From Streptomyces iakyrus (GTDB lineage Bacteria > Actinomycetota > Actinomycetes > Streptomycetales > Streptomycetaceae), in assembly GCF_000717055.1 (NCBI RefSeq), contig NZ_JNXI01000011.1, positions 1 to 64,000 of the forward strand: 64,000 nucleotides of DNA, written 5' to 3'. Positions 52,207 through 61,063 of the stretch are shown in pieces (positions within the stretch are counted from its first letter, which is position 1; each line of letters begins with the position of its first letter). Under the pieces are notes generated by a model that did not search any database, had not been told where the DNA came from, and saw nothing but the letters and a program-made list of their open reading frames with translations. The position numbers were made by a program, and so were the translations under genes.

Positions 52207-52547
52207 CGATCCGGCGCCTGTCGGGGAATCCGTCGCGGAATTCATCGGAGGGCTCGGAGTTCAGACGTCGTACACGTTCGCATTTACCGCCGGTTACCAC
52301 CAGGCCGGGCCGGAATTCGCCAATGAACGGCCAGCCACGGGCGAATTCCTCGCGCCCGTGGCAGCCCGGGCGGCCGAGGTGAACCGCACCCGAGCCCGCG
52401 AAAGACCGTTTTCCCTCGCACACTTGATCCCATCTTTTGAACAAAAGACAAGAATGAACACCGAGTTGTGATCCGATTGAACGCGGACGGGCTCACTCCC
52501 CGTACTTCTGGAAAAGGTGAGAGCCAGGTTTCCAGCGAGGGATGGCC
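52207..52547. other. 341-bp gap with an AT-rich promoter-like region
   Basis: No gene is evident between the dehydratase and the pseudokinase. Bases about 52420-52480 are strikingly AT-rich and contain a perfect 16-bp palindrome (52433-52448). TTGATC at 52424-52429 could be a -35 element, with AAGAAT at 52450-52455 as a -10, but the 20-nt spacing is long. Confidence 0.5.
52433..52448. promoter_or_regulatory. Perfect 16-bp AT-rich palindrome
   Basis: TCTTTTG (52433-52439), AA, CAAAAGA (52442-52448): perfect 7-bp arms. It is rare by chance in such GC-rich DNA and lies about 100 bp before the pseudokinase gene, so it is a likely operator. Confidence 0.5.
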
Positions 52548-54188
52548 ATGGGCAGGGCGCACGTCTCCACACACCAGTTGGTCGCCGGCCGGTACCGGCT
52601 GCTCGAGATCATCCAGCGGGAGACCAACCGCATCTGCTGGTACGCCGAGGACACCGGGACCGGCGAGATCTCCCGCCCGTGCCTCGTGACCCAGGTCGGG
52701 CTTCCGGAGGACCCGGGCGGGGCCGAGCGCCGGGCCGCGGCCCGCCTGCTGCGTACGACCGAGAACATGGCGCTGCTGTGCCCCGGCCGCATCGCCACGG
52801 TCGTCGACGCCGCGGAGGAGGCCGGCGCCCTGTGGACCGTCAACGAGTGGATCGACGGCACTCCGCTCGGCGAACTCCTCTCGGAGCAGGGCACGTTCAA
52901 CTACGTGCGGGCGGCGCGGATCGGTCTGGAGCTGCTCGACGTGCTGGACGCCGCGCACGCACAGGGCATCACCCACGGCGAGCTCAGCCCGGGCCAGGTG
53001 TTCGTACGCGAGGACCACTCGGCCGTCGTCACCGGCTTCGGCCTGGCCGGCGCGACCCTCGCGCCGCGTCTGACGGCACCGGCGTACGCGTCCCCCGAGC
53101 AGGCCCGTGACCAGCGCATCGGACCCGCGGCGGATCTGTGGGCGCTGGGCGCGATCCTGTACACGATGGTCGAGGGGCGCCCGCCGTTCCGGGACCGGGG
53201 GCGTCCGGAGAACACCCTGAAGGGCGTGGACCGGCTGCCGCTGCGCACGCCGGTGCGCGCCGGGCCGCTCACCCAGGTCGTGCAGGGGCTGCTCCGCAAG
53301 GACTCACGGGAGCGGCTGACCCGCCCGGTCGTGCGGGAGGCGCTGACCCGCGCGCTCAGCGAGGACCCCGAGGCGGCCCTGGCCACGGCGCCGGTCCCGC
53401 GGCTGCGCGGCGCCTACGCCGCGATGCTGCCGGGGAGCCCGGTGTGGAGCAGACGGACCATGGTGGCGGGGACGGCCCTGGCCGTCGTCACCGTCGCGGT
53501 CGCCGTGCTCGCCGCGACCCAGGGGCTGCCCGGCACGGACGGCGGCAGCGACGCGGCCGAATCACCGGCCCGGCCGCCGGCCTCCGCCGCCACACCGGGC
53601 GAGGGCACCGGTGGCGTCAGCCCCGATCCGTCCGGGCCGCCCAGTCCTCCCAAGTCTCCCTCCCCCACTCCCTCGTCCCCGTCCCCCACTCCCACGCCCA
53701 CACCGTCCGCCCCGGCCACGGCCCTGCCGCCCGGCTTCCAGCGCTACCGAGCGGCGGAGGGTTTCTCCCTCGCACTGCCCGAGGGCTGGAAGCGGCTGGA
53801 CACCGACCGCGACGGCGCCGCGTACCGGGTCGTCTTCGGCGCCAAGGGGGACGACCGCACGCTGGCCGTCACCTACAGCGAGCAGGCGGGTCCGGACCCC
53901 GTGGCCGTGTGGCGGGACGACGTCGAGCCGAACCTCAAGCAGGCCGACGACTACGACCGGATCGGGGCGATCCGCGCGACGACGTACCAGGGCCGCAAGG
54001 CCGCCGACATGGAATGGACCGCGGACGTCGACGGCATCCGGGTGCACACCCTCGGCCGGGGTGTCCTGCTGGGCGGCGGCCGGAGTTTCTCGCTGCGCTG
54101 GACGACCCCGGACGCCGACTGGGAGGACGCCGCCAACCAGGTGGCGCTGCGCACGTTCTTCAAGACCTTCCGGCCCGGCTCAGCCTGA
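52548..54188 (+). CDS. Pseudokinase-like membrane protein with C-terminal outer domain
   Basis: A 546-residue protein. Residues about 10-285 have a Ser/Thr kinase fold (PEQARDQRIGPAADLWALGA near residue 185 is the kinase SPE/DxW region). The active-site residues are lost: the HRDLKPxN loop reads THGELSPGQVFV (about 145), the DFG motif reads TGFGLAG, and no VAIK lysine or glycine-rich loop is visible. One membrane helix follows (about 304-323: VAGTALAVVTVAVAVLAA), then a Pro/Ser/Thr linker (about 335-390) and an outer domain of about 150 residues. ATG 52548 has GAGGG with 6-nt spacing. Confidence 0.85.
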   Translation: MGRAHVSTHQLVAGRYRLLEIIQRETNRICWYAEDTGTGEISRPCLVTQVGLPEDPGGAERRAAARLLRTTENMALLCPGRIATVVDAAEEAGALWTVNEWIDGTPLGELLSEQGTFNYVRAARIGLELLDVLDAAHAQGITHGELSPGQVFVREDHSAVVTGFGLAGATLAPRLTAPAYASPEQARDQRIGPAADLWALGAILYTMVEGRPPFRDRGRPENTLKGVDRLPLRTPVRAGPLTQVVQGLLRKDSRERLTRPVVREALTRALSEDPEAALATAPVPRLRGAYAAMLPGSPVWSRRTMVAGTALAVVTVAVAVLAATQGLPGTDGGSDAAESPARPPASAATPGEGTGGVSPDPSGPPSPPKSPSPTPSSPSPTPTPTPSAPATALPPGFQRYRAAEGFSLALPEGWKRLDTDRDGAAYRVVFGAKGDDRTLAVTYSEQAGPDPVAVWRDDVEPNLKQADDYDRIGAIRATTYQGRKAADMEWTADVDGIRVHTLGRGVLLGGGRSFSLRWTTPDADWEDAANQVALRTFFKTFRPGSA

Positions 54189-55631
54189 GCGGCGCGGGGC
54201 GCACAGGGCGGTGAGCCGTCCGCCGTGCAGCGGCTGGGTGCGCCAGGACGCGGTGAGCGTCCCGTCGGCGAGGGAGCAGGTCAGTGCCAGACGGTGCGGG
54301 GTCTCCAGGAACACCACGTCCACGGCCAGCGTGCCGGCATCGGTCCAGCCGCCGCTCACCGCGGTCGGCACGGGTTTCTCGGCGACCGTCCAGTCCTCCC
54401 CCGCAAGACGCAGGGCGAGCCGGTCCGGGTGGTCCGCCCGGTCGCCTTCACCGGTGAGGGTGAGCGTCCAGCCGTCCGCGTCCCGGTCGAGCCCGGCCGA
54501 CCGGACCGGCCCCGTCTCCGCGGAGCGCGTGAACGCGGCGGCCGTCCAGTCCGGCTCCCGCTCCGGGGGTGCGGGACGGCCCGGGGCGGGCGGCAGCGCG
54601 AGCCGGCCGAGGCGCTCCCGCAGCTCCGCGTCGGCGGCGTCGCGGCCGGTCAGCGGCCCGGGGCCGAAGGCGGGCAGCAGATGCTCCCAGACCAGGTTCA
54701 AGTACTCCTGCATCCGCTCGGTCGCGGAGGTCGCCGCGATGACCACGTCGTACTCCGGCAGCACCAGGCAGAACTGGCCGTACGCGCCGTCACCCCGGTA
54801 GCCGTGCCGGGACGTCCAGAACTGGTAGCCATAGCCCCGGTCCCAGTCCTGCCGGTCCACGTCTCCCATCGCTCCGGCGGTCGGTATGCGGGGGTGCGAG
54901 GCCCGGGCCGCCCATCCCTGAGGCAGCAGTCGCTTGCCCTCCCACAGCCCGTCGCGCAGATACAGCTGGCCGAGCCGGGCGACGGCGTCGGTGGTGGCGT
55001 GCAGACCGCTGAAGCCGAGCTCGCGGCCGGCGCGGTCGCACCGCCAGGCCGCCTCGCCGATGCCCAGCGGGTCCAGCAGCCGGGGCCGCAGGTACGCGGT
55101 GAGCGGCCGGCCGGTCACGCGCTGGACGATCGCGGCGAGCGTGTAGGTGGCGGGCTGGTTGTAGGCGAAGACCGTGCCCGGGTCCCCGTCGGGCGGCAGC
55201 TGCAGGAATCCTCGGACGGGCTCGGCGGGGTCCCTCCCGAAGGCCTCGTGGACGGTGTCCCGCCGGTGGCCGCTGGCCATGGACGCCACGTGCCGGACGA
55301 GCATGGCCCGGCTGCGCGGATCGGTGATGCCGGCCTCGAACTCGGGGAAGTACGAGATCACCGGCGCGTCGAAGTCGAGCAGTCCCTCGGCCTCGGCCAG
55401 GGCGGCCGCGGTCCCGGTGAAGCTCTTGCTGAGCGAGTACAGCAGGTGGAGTCGCTCGGGGGTGTACGGCGCCCACCAGCCGGAGGCCACCAGGCGCCCG
55501 TGCCGCATGATCACCAGACTGTGCGGCTCGATCTCGGGGGCGGCTTCGAGGGCGTCGAGGAAGGCGTGGACACCGGAGGCGTCGACACCCTCGGCGGCCG
55601 GGCCGGAAGTCGGCAGGGGGGAAGCACTCAT
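54180..55631 (-). CDS. Serine hydrolase, beta-lactamase class C family
   Basis: A 483-residue protein with the nucleophile in YSLSKSF (Ser66, Lys69), the second motif in VFAYNQPATYTL (Tyr, Asn) and an H-G type third motif in the GDGAYGQF region. The C-terminal about 130 residues form an added beta domain. There is no signal peptide, so it acts in the cytosol as an esterase or peptidase of unknown substrate. I chose ATG 55631; ATG 55646 is possible. Its last 9 bp overlap the end of the pseudokinase gene tail to tail. Confidence 0.88.
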   Translation of the reverse strand: MSASPLPTSGPAAEGVDASGVHAFLDALEAAPEIEPHSLVIMRHGRLVASGWWAPYTPERLHLLYSLSKSFTGTAAALAEAEGLLDFDAPVISYFPEFEAGITDPRSRAMLVRHVASMASGHRRDTVHEAFGRDPAEPVRGFLQLPPDGDPGTVFAYNQPATYTLAAIVQRVTGRPLTAYLRPRLLDPLGIGEAAWRCDRAGRELGFSGLHATTDAVARLGQLYLRDGLWEGKRLLPQGWAARASHPRIPTAGAMGDVDRQDWDRGYGYQFWTSRHGYRGDGAYGQFCLVLPEYDVVIAATSATERMQEYLNLVWEHLLPAFGPGPLTGRDAADAELRERLGRLALPPAPGRPAPPEREPDWTAAAFTRSAETGPVRSAGLDRDADGWTLTLTGEGDRADHPDRLALRLAGEDWTVAEKPVPTAVSGGWTDAGTLAVDVVFLETPHRLALTCSLADGTLTASWRTQPLHGGRLTALCAPRRSG

Positions 55632-55703
55632 GGATGCATCCTGCACCCGTCGGCGACCTTGATCGAGCCGTTTCCGGGCCCGCTCTCAGGGGACTCGCCG
55701 GTT

Positions 55704-56675
55704 ATGGTGCAAATCGGATACACGATGATGACCGAGCAGGCCGGCCCCCGTGACCTCGTCGACCACGTGGTCCGGGCCGAGGAGGCCGGCTTCGACTTCT
55801 CGGTGACCTCCGACCACTACTTCCCGTGGCTGCGCTCGCAGGGTCACTCGCCGTACGCGTGGGCCGTGCTCGGCGCGGCCGCCCAGGCCACGTCACGTAT
55901 CCCGCTGATGACGTACGTGACGTGCCCGACGTTCCGCTACCACCCCGCGGTGGTGGCGCAGAAGGCGGCGACGGTGCAGTTGCTGTCCGAGGGCCGGTTC
56001 CGGCTGGGACTGGGCTCGGGCGAGAACCTCAACGAGCACGTCGTGGGCGGCGGCTGGCCCTCCGTCGATGTGCGGCACGAGATGTTCGAGGAGGCCGTGG
56101 AGATCATTCGCGCCCTCTTCGAGGGCGGGCACGTCAACCATCGCGGCACGCACTTCGACGTGGAGTCGGCCCGGCTGTGGGACCTCCCCGACGAGGCGCC
56201 GCCGATCGGTGTCGCCGTCTCCGGTGAGCGGTCCTGCGAACTCGCGGGGCGGCTCGGCGACCTGGTGATCGCCACGGAGCCCAAGGCCGGGCTGCTGGAG
56301 GCCTTCGACCGGCACGGCGGCCGGGGCAAGCCCCGGGTCGGCCAGCTGCCGGTCTGCTACGACCCCGACCGGGAGGCGGCCGTCAAGCGGGCGCACTCCC
56401 AGTTCCGCTGGTTCGGCAGTGGCTGGAAGGTCAACTCGGAGCTGCCGCATCCGGATTCCTTCGAGGCGGCGACCCAGTTCGTCACGCAGGACGACGTCGC
56501 CGAGGCCATTCCGTGCGGTGACGACCCGGACGCGTTCGTCGAGGCCGTCCGCCCGTACGCCGAGGCCGGGTTCACCGAGGTCGCCCTCGTGCAGATCGGT
56601 GGCGAGTCGCAGCCGGCGTATCTGGACTGGTCGGAGAAGACGCTGCTGCCCGCGCTGCGCGACGCGTTCGGCTGA
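55704..56675 (+). CDS. F420-dependent LLM-class oxidoreductase
   Basis: A 323-residue luciferase-like TIM-barrel enzyme. The start MVQIGYTMMTEQAGPRDLVD, VTSDHYFPWL, SEGRFRLGLGSGENLNEH and GERSCELAGRLGDLVIAT follow the family of F420-dependent glucose-6-phosphate-dehydrogenase-like proteins (TIGR03557 type). It should use deazaflavin F420 with an unknown alcohol or aldehyde. Its 3' end overlaps the following minus-strand gene by about 104 bp. Confidence 0.9.
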   Translation: MVQIGYTMMTEQAGPRDLVDHVVRAEEAGFDFSVTSDHYFPWLRSQGHSPYAWAVLGAAAQATSRIPLMTYVTCPTFRYHPAVVAQKAATVQLLSEGRFRLGLGSGENLNEHVVGGGWPSVDVRHEMFEEAVEIIRALFEGGHVNHRGTHFDVESARLWDLPDEAPPIGVAVSGERSCELAGRLGDLVIATEPKAGLLEAFDRHGGRGKPRVGQLPVCYDPDREAAVKRAHSQFRWFGSGWKVNSELPHPDSFEAATQFVTQDDVAEAIPCGDDPDAFVEAVRPYAEAGFTEVALVQIGGESQPAYLDWSEKTLLPALRDAFG

Positions 56676-57243
56676 ACTCCTCGGCCAGCGCTTCGACGGC
56701 CTGTTCCACCAGTTGAGCCCTCCGTCCAGGAGGGCTCTTCTTCACGAGCGCGCTCACCCGCTGGGCCTCCTGCGTCGTGGGCAGGAACCCGGCGAGCAGC
56801 AGGGGCAGCAACAGCCGCCGGACGAGCACTTCGCTCTCCGAGGTGACCTGCGGCCTGCGCACCACCGAGACGTTGACCCGGATCGCGTGTTCGTTGCCGG
56901 GCGGGACGCCCGGACGGTCCGTCTCGACCGCGGCGTAGCGGAAGCCGTGCGCCAGGTCGCAGGCCGGGCAGCCGGCCGGGCCACGGGCGATCCTGCCGCC
57001 GCAGTCGGGGCACACCAGCCGGTCGAACGCGGCGTCCACGATCCGCCAGTCGTACCGATCCGGTTCGGCGGCGACCATCTCGGCGAGCGCGCGTTCCTGG
57101 TCGCCGCCCGCGACGGTGTCCCACTGCCGCAGGAAGGCGGCCCACGCCCCCTCGACGAGGCCGTCCACGAGGTCGCGGCAGACGGCACAGGCGGGGCCGC
57201 CGCCGTACGCGTAGCCGTGGCACTCCGTACAGCGGCGCAGCAT
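56572..57243 (-). CDS. Zinc-ribbon-containing conserved hypothetical
   Basis: A 223-residue protein with paired zinc-binding CxxC motifs (CTECHGYAY, CAVCRDL; CPDCGGRIA, CPACDLAHGF), a central helical part and a long Arg/Ala/Pro-rich tail. ATG 57243 is a good start with the Cys motifs directly after it. Streptomycete-specific as far as I recall; function unknown. The tail-to-tail overlap with the F420 enzyme may mean that the real stop is shorter in other strains. It is divergent from the next gene. Confidence 0.65.
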   Translation of the reverse strand: MLRRCTECHGYAYGGGPACAVCRDLVDGLVEGAWAAFLRQWDTVAGGDQERALAEMVAAEPDRYDWRIVDAAFDRLVCPDCGGRIARGPAGCPACDLAHGFRYAAVETDRPGVPPGNEHAIRVNVSVVRRPQVTSESEVLVRRLLLPLLLAGFLPTTQEAQRVSALVKKSPPGRRAQLVEQAVEALAEEFSRTRRAARAAASSPTSPDTPAATRHRSARGRPR

Positions 57244-57417
57244 GACGTCCGTCTCCTGCCGCACCACGCCGGACATCGTCGCGCACGCGCGCCCGGCGGC
57301 GACAGCGGTTTTCGGACGGGCCGCCGCCCGGGTGTGGACAGCGAGGTCAGCGGGTGCCGCTAGGCTTCCGTGCGCACCTCGTGCCGTCCGATCTGCCCCG
57401 CCCCAGGAGAGTCGTCC

Positions 57418-58458
57418 GTGACCGTAGCCATCACCCCGCCCGAGACGTCCCCCGCTTCCCCGGCGCCGCTGTCCGACCTGGTCGCGCGGGACGCGCGGGA
57501 GTTCGGGGCGTACGCCCGGACCGGGGGGTGGGCCTTCGGGCTGAAGGTGGCGCGCAGTGTGCGTCCCGGCGGGCAGGGCGCGGACGAGACGCCGAAGGTG
57601 TCCGCGAAGGAGTTCGCGGAACTGGCCGGCTGCTCCCCGGAGCGGGTCATGCGCTACTACAAGGCGTGGGACCGGGCGGCCGACGACGGGATGGTCCCGC
57701 ACTTCGAGGCGCTGACGCCCGGTCAGGAGGTCGAACTGCCGGATGCCGACGTGTGGCTGGGCTACTACGTCTCCCGGAACAGCGCGACCTCCGAGCGCGG
57801 CACCGCCATCACCGAGGCGGCCGAGGCCGAGGGCATCCGGCCCACGAAGGCCCTGGAGGTCGCGGAGAATCCCACCGCCCTGCGCGCCGCGATCCTCGCC
57901 GACCCCTCCACCGCCCGCGCGGCCCGCCAGGCGTTGCTGGACCGGGTCCGCGAGGACCCGGACCTCCAGTCGGAGCTGGCCCGGGACGTGGTGCGCACCG
58001 ACGAGCTGAAGAAGGCCGTCGCCGGGGAGAGCAGGGCGGCCGACCGGATCGGCTACGTGCGCCAGATCGCCGAGTCGGGGCAGATCAGGACGCCCGCCGG
58101 GCAGACCGTCGACGCGCCCGCCGATCTGCGCCAGGAGGCCGAGCGTCACCTGTCGCTCCTCGATGAGCTGGACGAGGGCGAGGACGCCGGCGAGTGGGCC
58201 GCCGAGGCCTACGACACGATGAAGTCCCTCGTCGTCGAGGTCGTGGAGGCCGATCCGGGGCTGCGGGTGCAGGAGCGGCGCACGAAGTTCTACAGCAGCC
58301 TGCAGAAGGCGACCAAGGTGTTCGAGGAGCTGACCTTCGACGACGCCGGGGAGTTCTACGAGGACGACATGGTGCAGCGTCTGGAGGATCTGCAGCGGGC
58401 CGTCGCCGTCTGCATCGAGTCGCTGCGCGGTGCACGCGGGAATCACCCGGTCGGCTGA
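57418..58458 (+). CDS. Conserved hypothetical, possible ParB/KorB-like helical protein
   Basis: A 346-residue acidic, helical protein. An HTH-like segment (VSAKEFAELAGCSPERVMRY, about 60-80) is followed by long charged helices and a C-terminal amphipathic part (SLQKATKVFEELTFDD). I do not recognise a defined family; KorB/ParB-like regulators share the HTH-plus-helical layout. GTG 57418 has AGGAGAG upstream. It lies just before the SsgA-like gene. Confidence 0.5.
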   Translation: MTVAITPPETSPASPAPLSDLVARDAREFGAYARTGGWAFGLKVARSVRPGGQGADETPKVSAKEFAELAGCSPERVMRYYKAWDRAADDGMVPHFEALTPGQEVELPDADVWLGYYVSRNSATSERGTAITEAAEAEGIRPTKALEVAENPTALRAAILADPSTARAARQALLDRVREDPDLQSELARDVVRTDELKKAVAGESRAADRIGYVRQIAESGQIRTPAGQTVDAPADLRQEAERHLSLLDELDEGEDAGEWAAEAYDTMKSLVVEVVEADPGLRVQERRTKFYSSLQKATKVFEELTFDDAGEFYEDDMVQRLEDLQRAVAVCIESLRGARGNHPVG

Positions 58459-58482
58459 GCATTCCGGCGGGATCGGGGGTAC
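58459..58482 (+). promoter_or_regulatory. Possible SigB-type promoter of the SsgA-like gene
   Basis: GCAT at 58459-58462, 14-nt spacer, GGGTAC at 58477-58482: a full match to GNNT-N14-GGGTAY. The SsgA-like start is 38 bp downstream. Confidence 0.35.
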
Positions 58483-58520
58483 TAGAGGGCTCTACGTCGG
58501 TTCTTCCCGGAGGCCCCCTC

Positions 58521-58946
58521 GTGAACTCGTTCGTCCACAAGACCCTGGTGGTGCAGCTCCAGGCGGGTGACACGGACCGTTTCTCCGTGCTCGCCCACCT
58601 GAGCTACGACGCCGCGGACCCGTTCGCCGTCACCGTGGTCTTCAGCCACGACGGCCGCGTTCTCGCCCGGTGGCAGCTGGACCGGGAGATGCTCGGTGAG
58701 GCGCTGCGTCGTCCGGTGGGGGTGGGGGACGTGCGGATGCGCCCGGAATCGCGGGGGATGTGGCAGGAGCTGCGCATGGAGTTCCTCGGCGACGCCCGCG
58801 CCGACGGCGGGCGGCACCACGCGGTGGTGTTCGCGTGGGCTCCGGGGTTCGCCGCGTTCCTGCGCGAGACGTACGAGGTGGTGCCGCCGGGCCGCGAGGA
58901 GGTCCACGTCGACGACTTCCTGGCGGGTGTTCTCGCCGGGGGCTGA
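58521..58946 (+). CDS. SsgA-like sporulation and cell-division regulator (SALP)
   Basis: A 141-residue protein with the SsgA/SsgB fold marks: FSVLAHLSYDAADPFAVTVV, WQLDREMLGEALRRPVG and AFLRETYEVVPPGREEVHVD. SALPs help place division septa and control spore walls in sporulating actinomycetes. GTG 58521 has CGGAGG upstream. It is followed by a perfect palindrome terminator. Confidence 0.92.
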   Translation: MNSFVHKTLVVQLQAGDTDRFSVLAHLSYDAADPFAVTVVFSHDGRVLARWQLDREMLGEALRRPVGVGDVRMRPESRGMWQELRMEFLGDARADGGRHHAVVFAWAPGFAAFLRETYEVVPPGREEVHVDDFLAGVLAGG

Positions 58947-58970
58947 ATCACCGCGAGCTGTTTCGAGAGG

Positions 58971-58996
58971 CGCCCGCTGCCGGCCGGCAGCGGGCG
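58971..58996. terminator. Perfect 26-bp palindrome between convergent genes
   Basis: Arms 58971-58983 (CGCCCGCTGCCGG) and 58984-58996 are exact complements. It lies between the SsgA-like stop and the DUF6328 stop and would act as a terminator on both strands. Confidence 0.75.
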
Positions 58997-59005
58997 ACCG
59001 TACCG

Positions 59006-59503
59006 TCACCTCGACGTGTAGCGGTGCCGCGTCCACAGCGGCAGGACGAACCAGCACAGCAGGTACCAGGCGACCACCCCGGCGACCAGGAAGGGCACGA
59101 AGCCGTCATGCGTCGCCACGCGCAGGATCAGCAGCAGCGACGAGGTCGTCGTGGCGAGCAGCAGTACGAGGCCGAGCAGGGTGAGCCGGGAGGCCAGCTG
59201 CACCGCCTGGGGCTTGACGCGCCGCCCGGAGACCAGACGGTGCAGGGACACCGGGCCTATGAGCGCCCCGGTGGCGCACGCTCCCAGCACGACCGTCACG
59301 AGGTAGATCGTCTGGTCGGTGCCCGAGAGGTCGTCGTACTTCTCGGTGAACACCACCGTGAGCAGAAAGCCGAACAGGATCTGCACGCCCATCTGCGCGA
59401 CGCGGACCTCCTGGATGAGCTCCTGCCACATCCGGTCCGCTCTCTCCTCCTCCGTCTCGTTGCGCCCCCGGCGCATCGCCCCGCCCTCTGCCGTGTCCGC
59501 CAC
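59006..59503 (-). CDS. DUF6328 membrane protein
   Basis: A 165-residue protein with about four membrane helices (VGVQILFGFLLTVVFT-like stretch; IYLVTVVLGACATGALIG; LTLLGLVLLLATTTSSLLLI; VAGVVAWYLLCWFVLPL) and the conserved NETEEERADR and WQELIQEVRVAQ start. This is the DUF6328 pattern; function unknown. GTG 59503 has GGGAGG 5 nt upstream. Confidence 0.82.
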   Translation of the reverse strand: MADTAEGGAMRRGRNETEEERADRMWQELIQEVRVAQMGVQILFGFLLTVVFTEKYDDLSGTDQTIYLVTVVLGACATGALIGPVSLHRLVSGRRVKPQAVQLASRLTLLGLVLLLATTTSSLLLILRVATHDGFVPFLVAGVVAWYLLCWFVLPLWTRHRYTSR

Positions 59504-59584
59504 TGTTTCCTCCCTGGTGTGAGACCTGAGCCCTCCTCTTTCCCGGGTTCCCCGTAACGACGCGTCGTCCCGGGGACCGCGTCG

Positions 59585-59609
59585 GTTTGAGCGATCAGTG
59601 GGCGGTTAC
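59585..59609 (+). promoter_or_regulatory. Possible SigB-type promoter
   Basis: GTTT at 59585-59588, 15-nt spacer, GGTTAC at 59604-59609, one base off GGGTAC. It lies 43 bp before the small gene at 59653. Confidence 0.3.
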
Positions 59610-59652
59610 ACGGACGGCGCGAATGACGCAGGCTTGAGGAGGTCGTGGACGC

Positions 59653-60000
59653 ATGTCCGGTACGCAGCTCACCGTGACGCTCAGCGGCGGAGGCGCCGAC
59701 GACGCGCGAGCGGTCGTCCGCGCCCTGGAAGGCACCTTCGGGGCGCCCGACGAGGTTCCCGCCGACGAGAACGCGACGGTGCACACGGCGACCTTCGACG
59801 GGGAGGGGCAGAGGGGCCCCGCCGACGGCGGCGGGGAGGGTTCCGGGCGGCTGTCCGCACCCGTCACCGTCACCGTGCAGGGCAGTCCCGAGGCCGTGCG
59901 GCGGGCGAGCGACACGCTCACCCGGGCGTTCACGGCACGCGACGACGGGGCCGCCTCCGGCGACCAGGAGCAGGAGAGGGAGCTGCTCCTGGAGCCGTGA
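59653..60000 (+). CDS. Small hypothetical, acidic
   Basis: A 115-residue protein with a strand-helix-strand look at both ends (TQLTVTLSGGGADDARAVVR; LSAPVTVTVQGSPEAVRRAS) around a Gly/Glu-rich middle; it may hold two ferredoxin-like halves. No known motif. ATG 59653 has GGAGG 11 nt upstream. It converges with the aldo/keto reductase, 9 bp away. Confidence 0.5.
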   Translation: MSGTQLTVTLSGGGADDARAVVRALEGTFGAPDEVPADENATVHTATFDGEGQRGPADGGGEGSGRLSAPVTVTVQGSPEAVRRASDTLTRAFTARDDGAASGDQEQERELLLEP

Positions 60001-60009
60001 GGCCCGGCC

Positions 60010-60993
60010 TCACCAGCGGGATTCGACCTGGTCCTTGATCCGCCGGTCGTAGAGGTCGCGGATCGCCGTGAGCGTCTCGCCGGGCAGTTCCGGGAGGCGG
60101 GCGGCGGCCGCGTTGGCCCGGGCCTGCTGGGGTGAGCGCGCGCCGGGGATCACAGTCGTGACGCCGGGCTGCTCGACGATCCAGCGCAGGGCCAGCTGAG
60201 CCGGGGTGTACCCCTCGGGGGCGAGCGCCGCGAACTCGGCGGCGGCCTCCACACCGGTGGCGTAGTCGACGCCGGAGAAGGTCTCGCCCTGGTCGAAGGC
60301 CTCGCCGTGCCGGTTGTAGGTGCGGTGGTCGTTCTCCGGGAAGACGGTGTCCCGGGTGTACTTGCCCGACAGCAGTCCGGAGGCCAGCGGGACCCGGGCG
60401 ATGATGCCGACGCCGGCCTCACGGGCGGCGGGAAGCACCTCGCGCAGCGGCTTCATGCGGAACGGGTTGAGGATGATCTGCACGCTCGCCACGTTCGGCC
60501 GGGCGATCGCGGTCAGTGCCTCCTCGCAGGTCTCGACGCTGACGCCGTACGCGGCGACGCGCTCCTCGTCGACCAGGGTGTCGAGGGCGTCGAACACCTC
60601 GTCCGTGGAGTAGACGGGCGTCGGCGGGCAGTGCAGCTGCACCAGGTCGATCCGGTCGACGCCGAGGTTGCGCCGGGAGCGGTCGTTCCAGGCGCGGAAA
60701 TTGCCGAGCACGTAGTTGGCGGGGATCTGGTCGACCCTGCGGCCCATCTTCGTGGCGACCATGACGTGCAGGTCCGGGCGGCCGCTGAGGAAGGTGGCGA
60801 TGGTCTGCTCGCTGCGGCCGTCGCCGTACACGTCGGCGGTGTCGAAGAAGGTCACACCTGCCTCGGCCGCCGTCTCCAGTACCGCGAGGGCTTCCTTGTC
60901 GTCGACGTCTCCCCAGTCGGCTCCCAGCTGCCAGGTGCCCAGACCGATGACGGAGGCGTGCTGACCCGACCTGTCGAATGTGCGCTCGTCCAT
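60010..60993 (-). CDS. Aldo/keto reductase
   Basis: A 327-residue TIM-barrel NADPH-dependent reductase. GTWQLGADWGDVDDKEALAV, FFDTADVYGDGRSEQ (catalytic Asp, Tyr), VATKMGRRVDQ (Lys), DLVQLHCPP (His) and GVSVETCEEAL near the cofactor site mark the YqkF/AKR group. The substrate is unknown. It is divergent from the cholesterol-oxidase-type gene. Confidence 0.92.
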   Translation of the reverse strand: MDERTFDRSGQHASVIGLGTWQLGADWGDVDDKEALAVLETAAEAGVTFFDTADVYGDGRSEQTIATFLSGRPDLHVMVATKMGRRVDQIPANYVLGNFRAWNDRSRRNLGVDRIDLVQLHCPPTPVYSTDEVFDALDTLVDEERVAAYGVSVETCEEALTAIARPNVASVQIILNPFRMKPLREVLPAAREAGVGIIARVPLASGLLSGKYTRDTVFPENDHRTYNRHGEAFDQGETFSGVDYATGVEAAAEFAALAPEGYTPAQLALRWIVEQPGVTTVIPGARSPQQARANAAAARLPELPGETLTAIRDLYDRRIKDQVESRW

Positions 60994-61063
60994 GGGCGTC
61001 AGTCTGTCATTACGTCACGGCGCCGCGCGGAACGGTCTGCTCCGGCCCGTCAAGCCCCACGAT

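Noticed and set aside
54225..55703. Long N-terminal extension of the F420 oxidoreductase frame
   Set aside because: It is antisense to the serine hydrolase, and the family start MVQIGYTMM lies at 55704.
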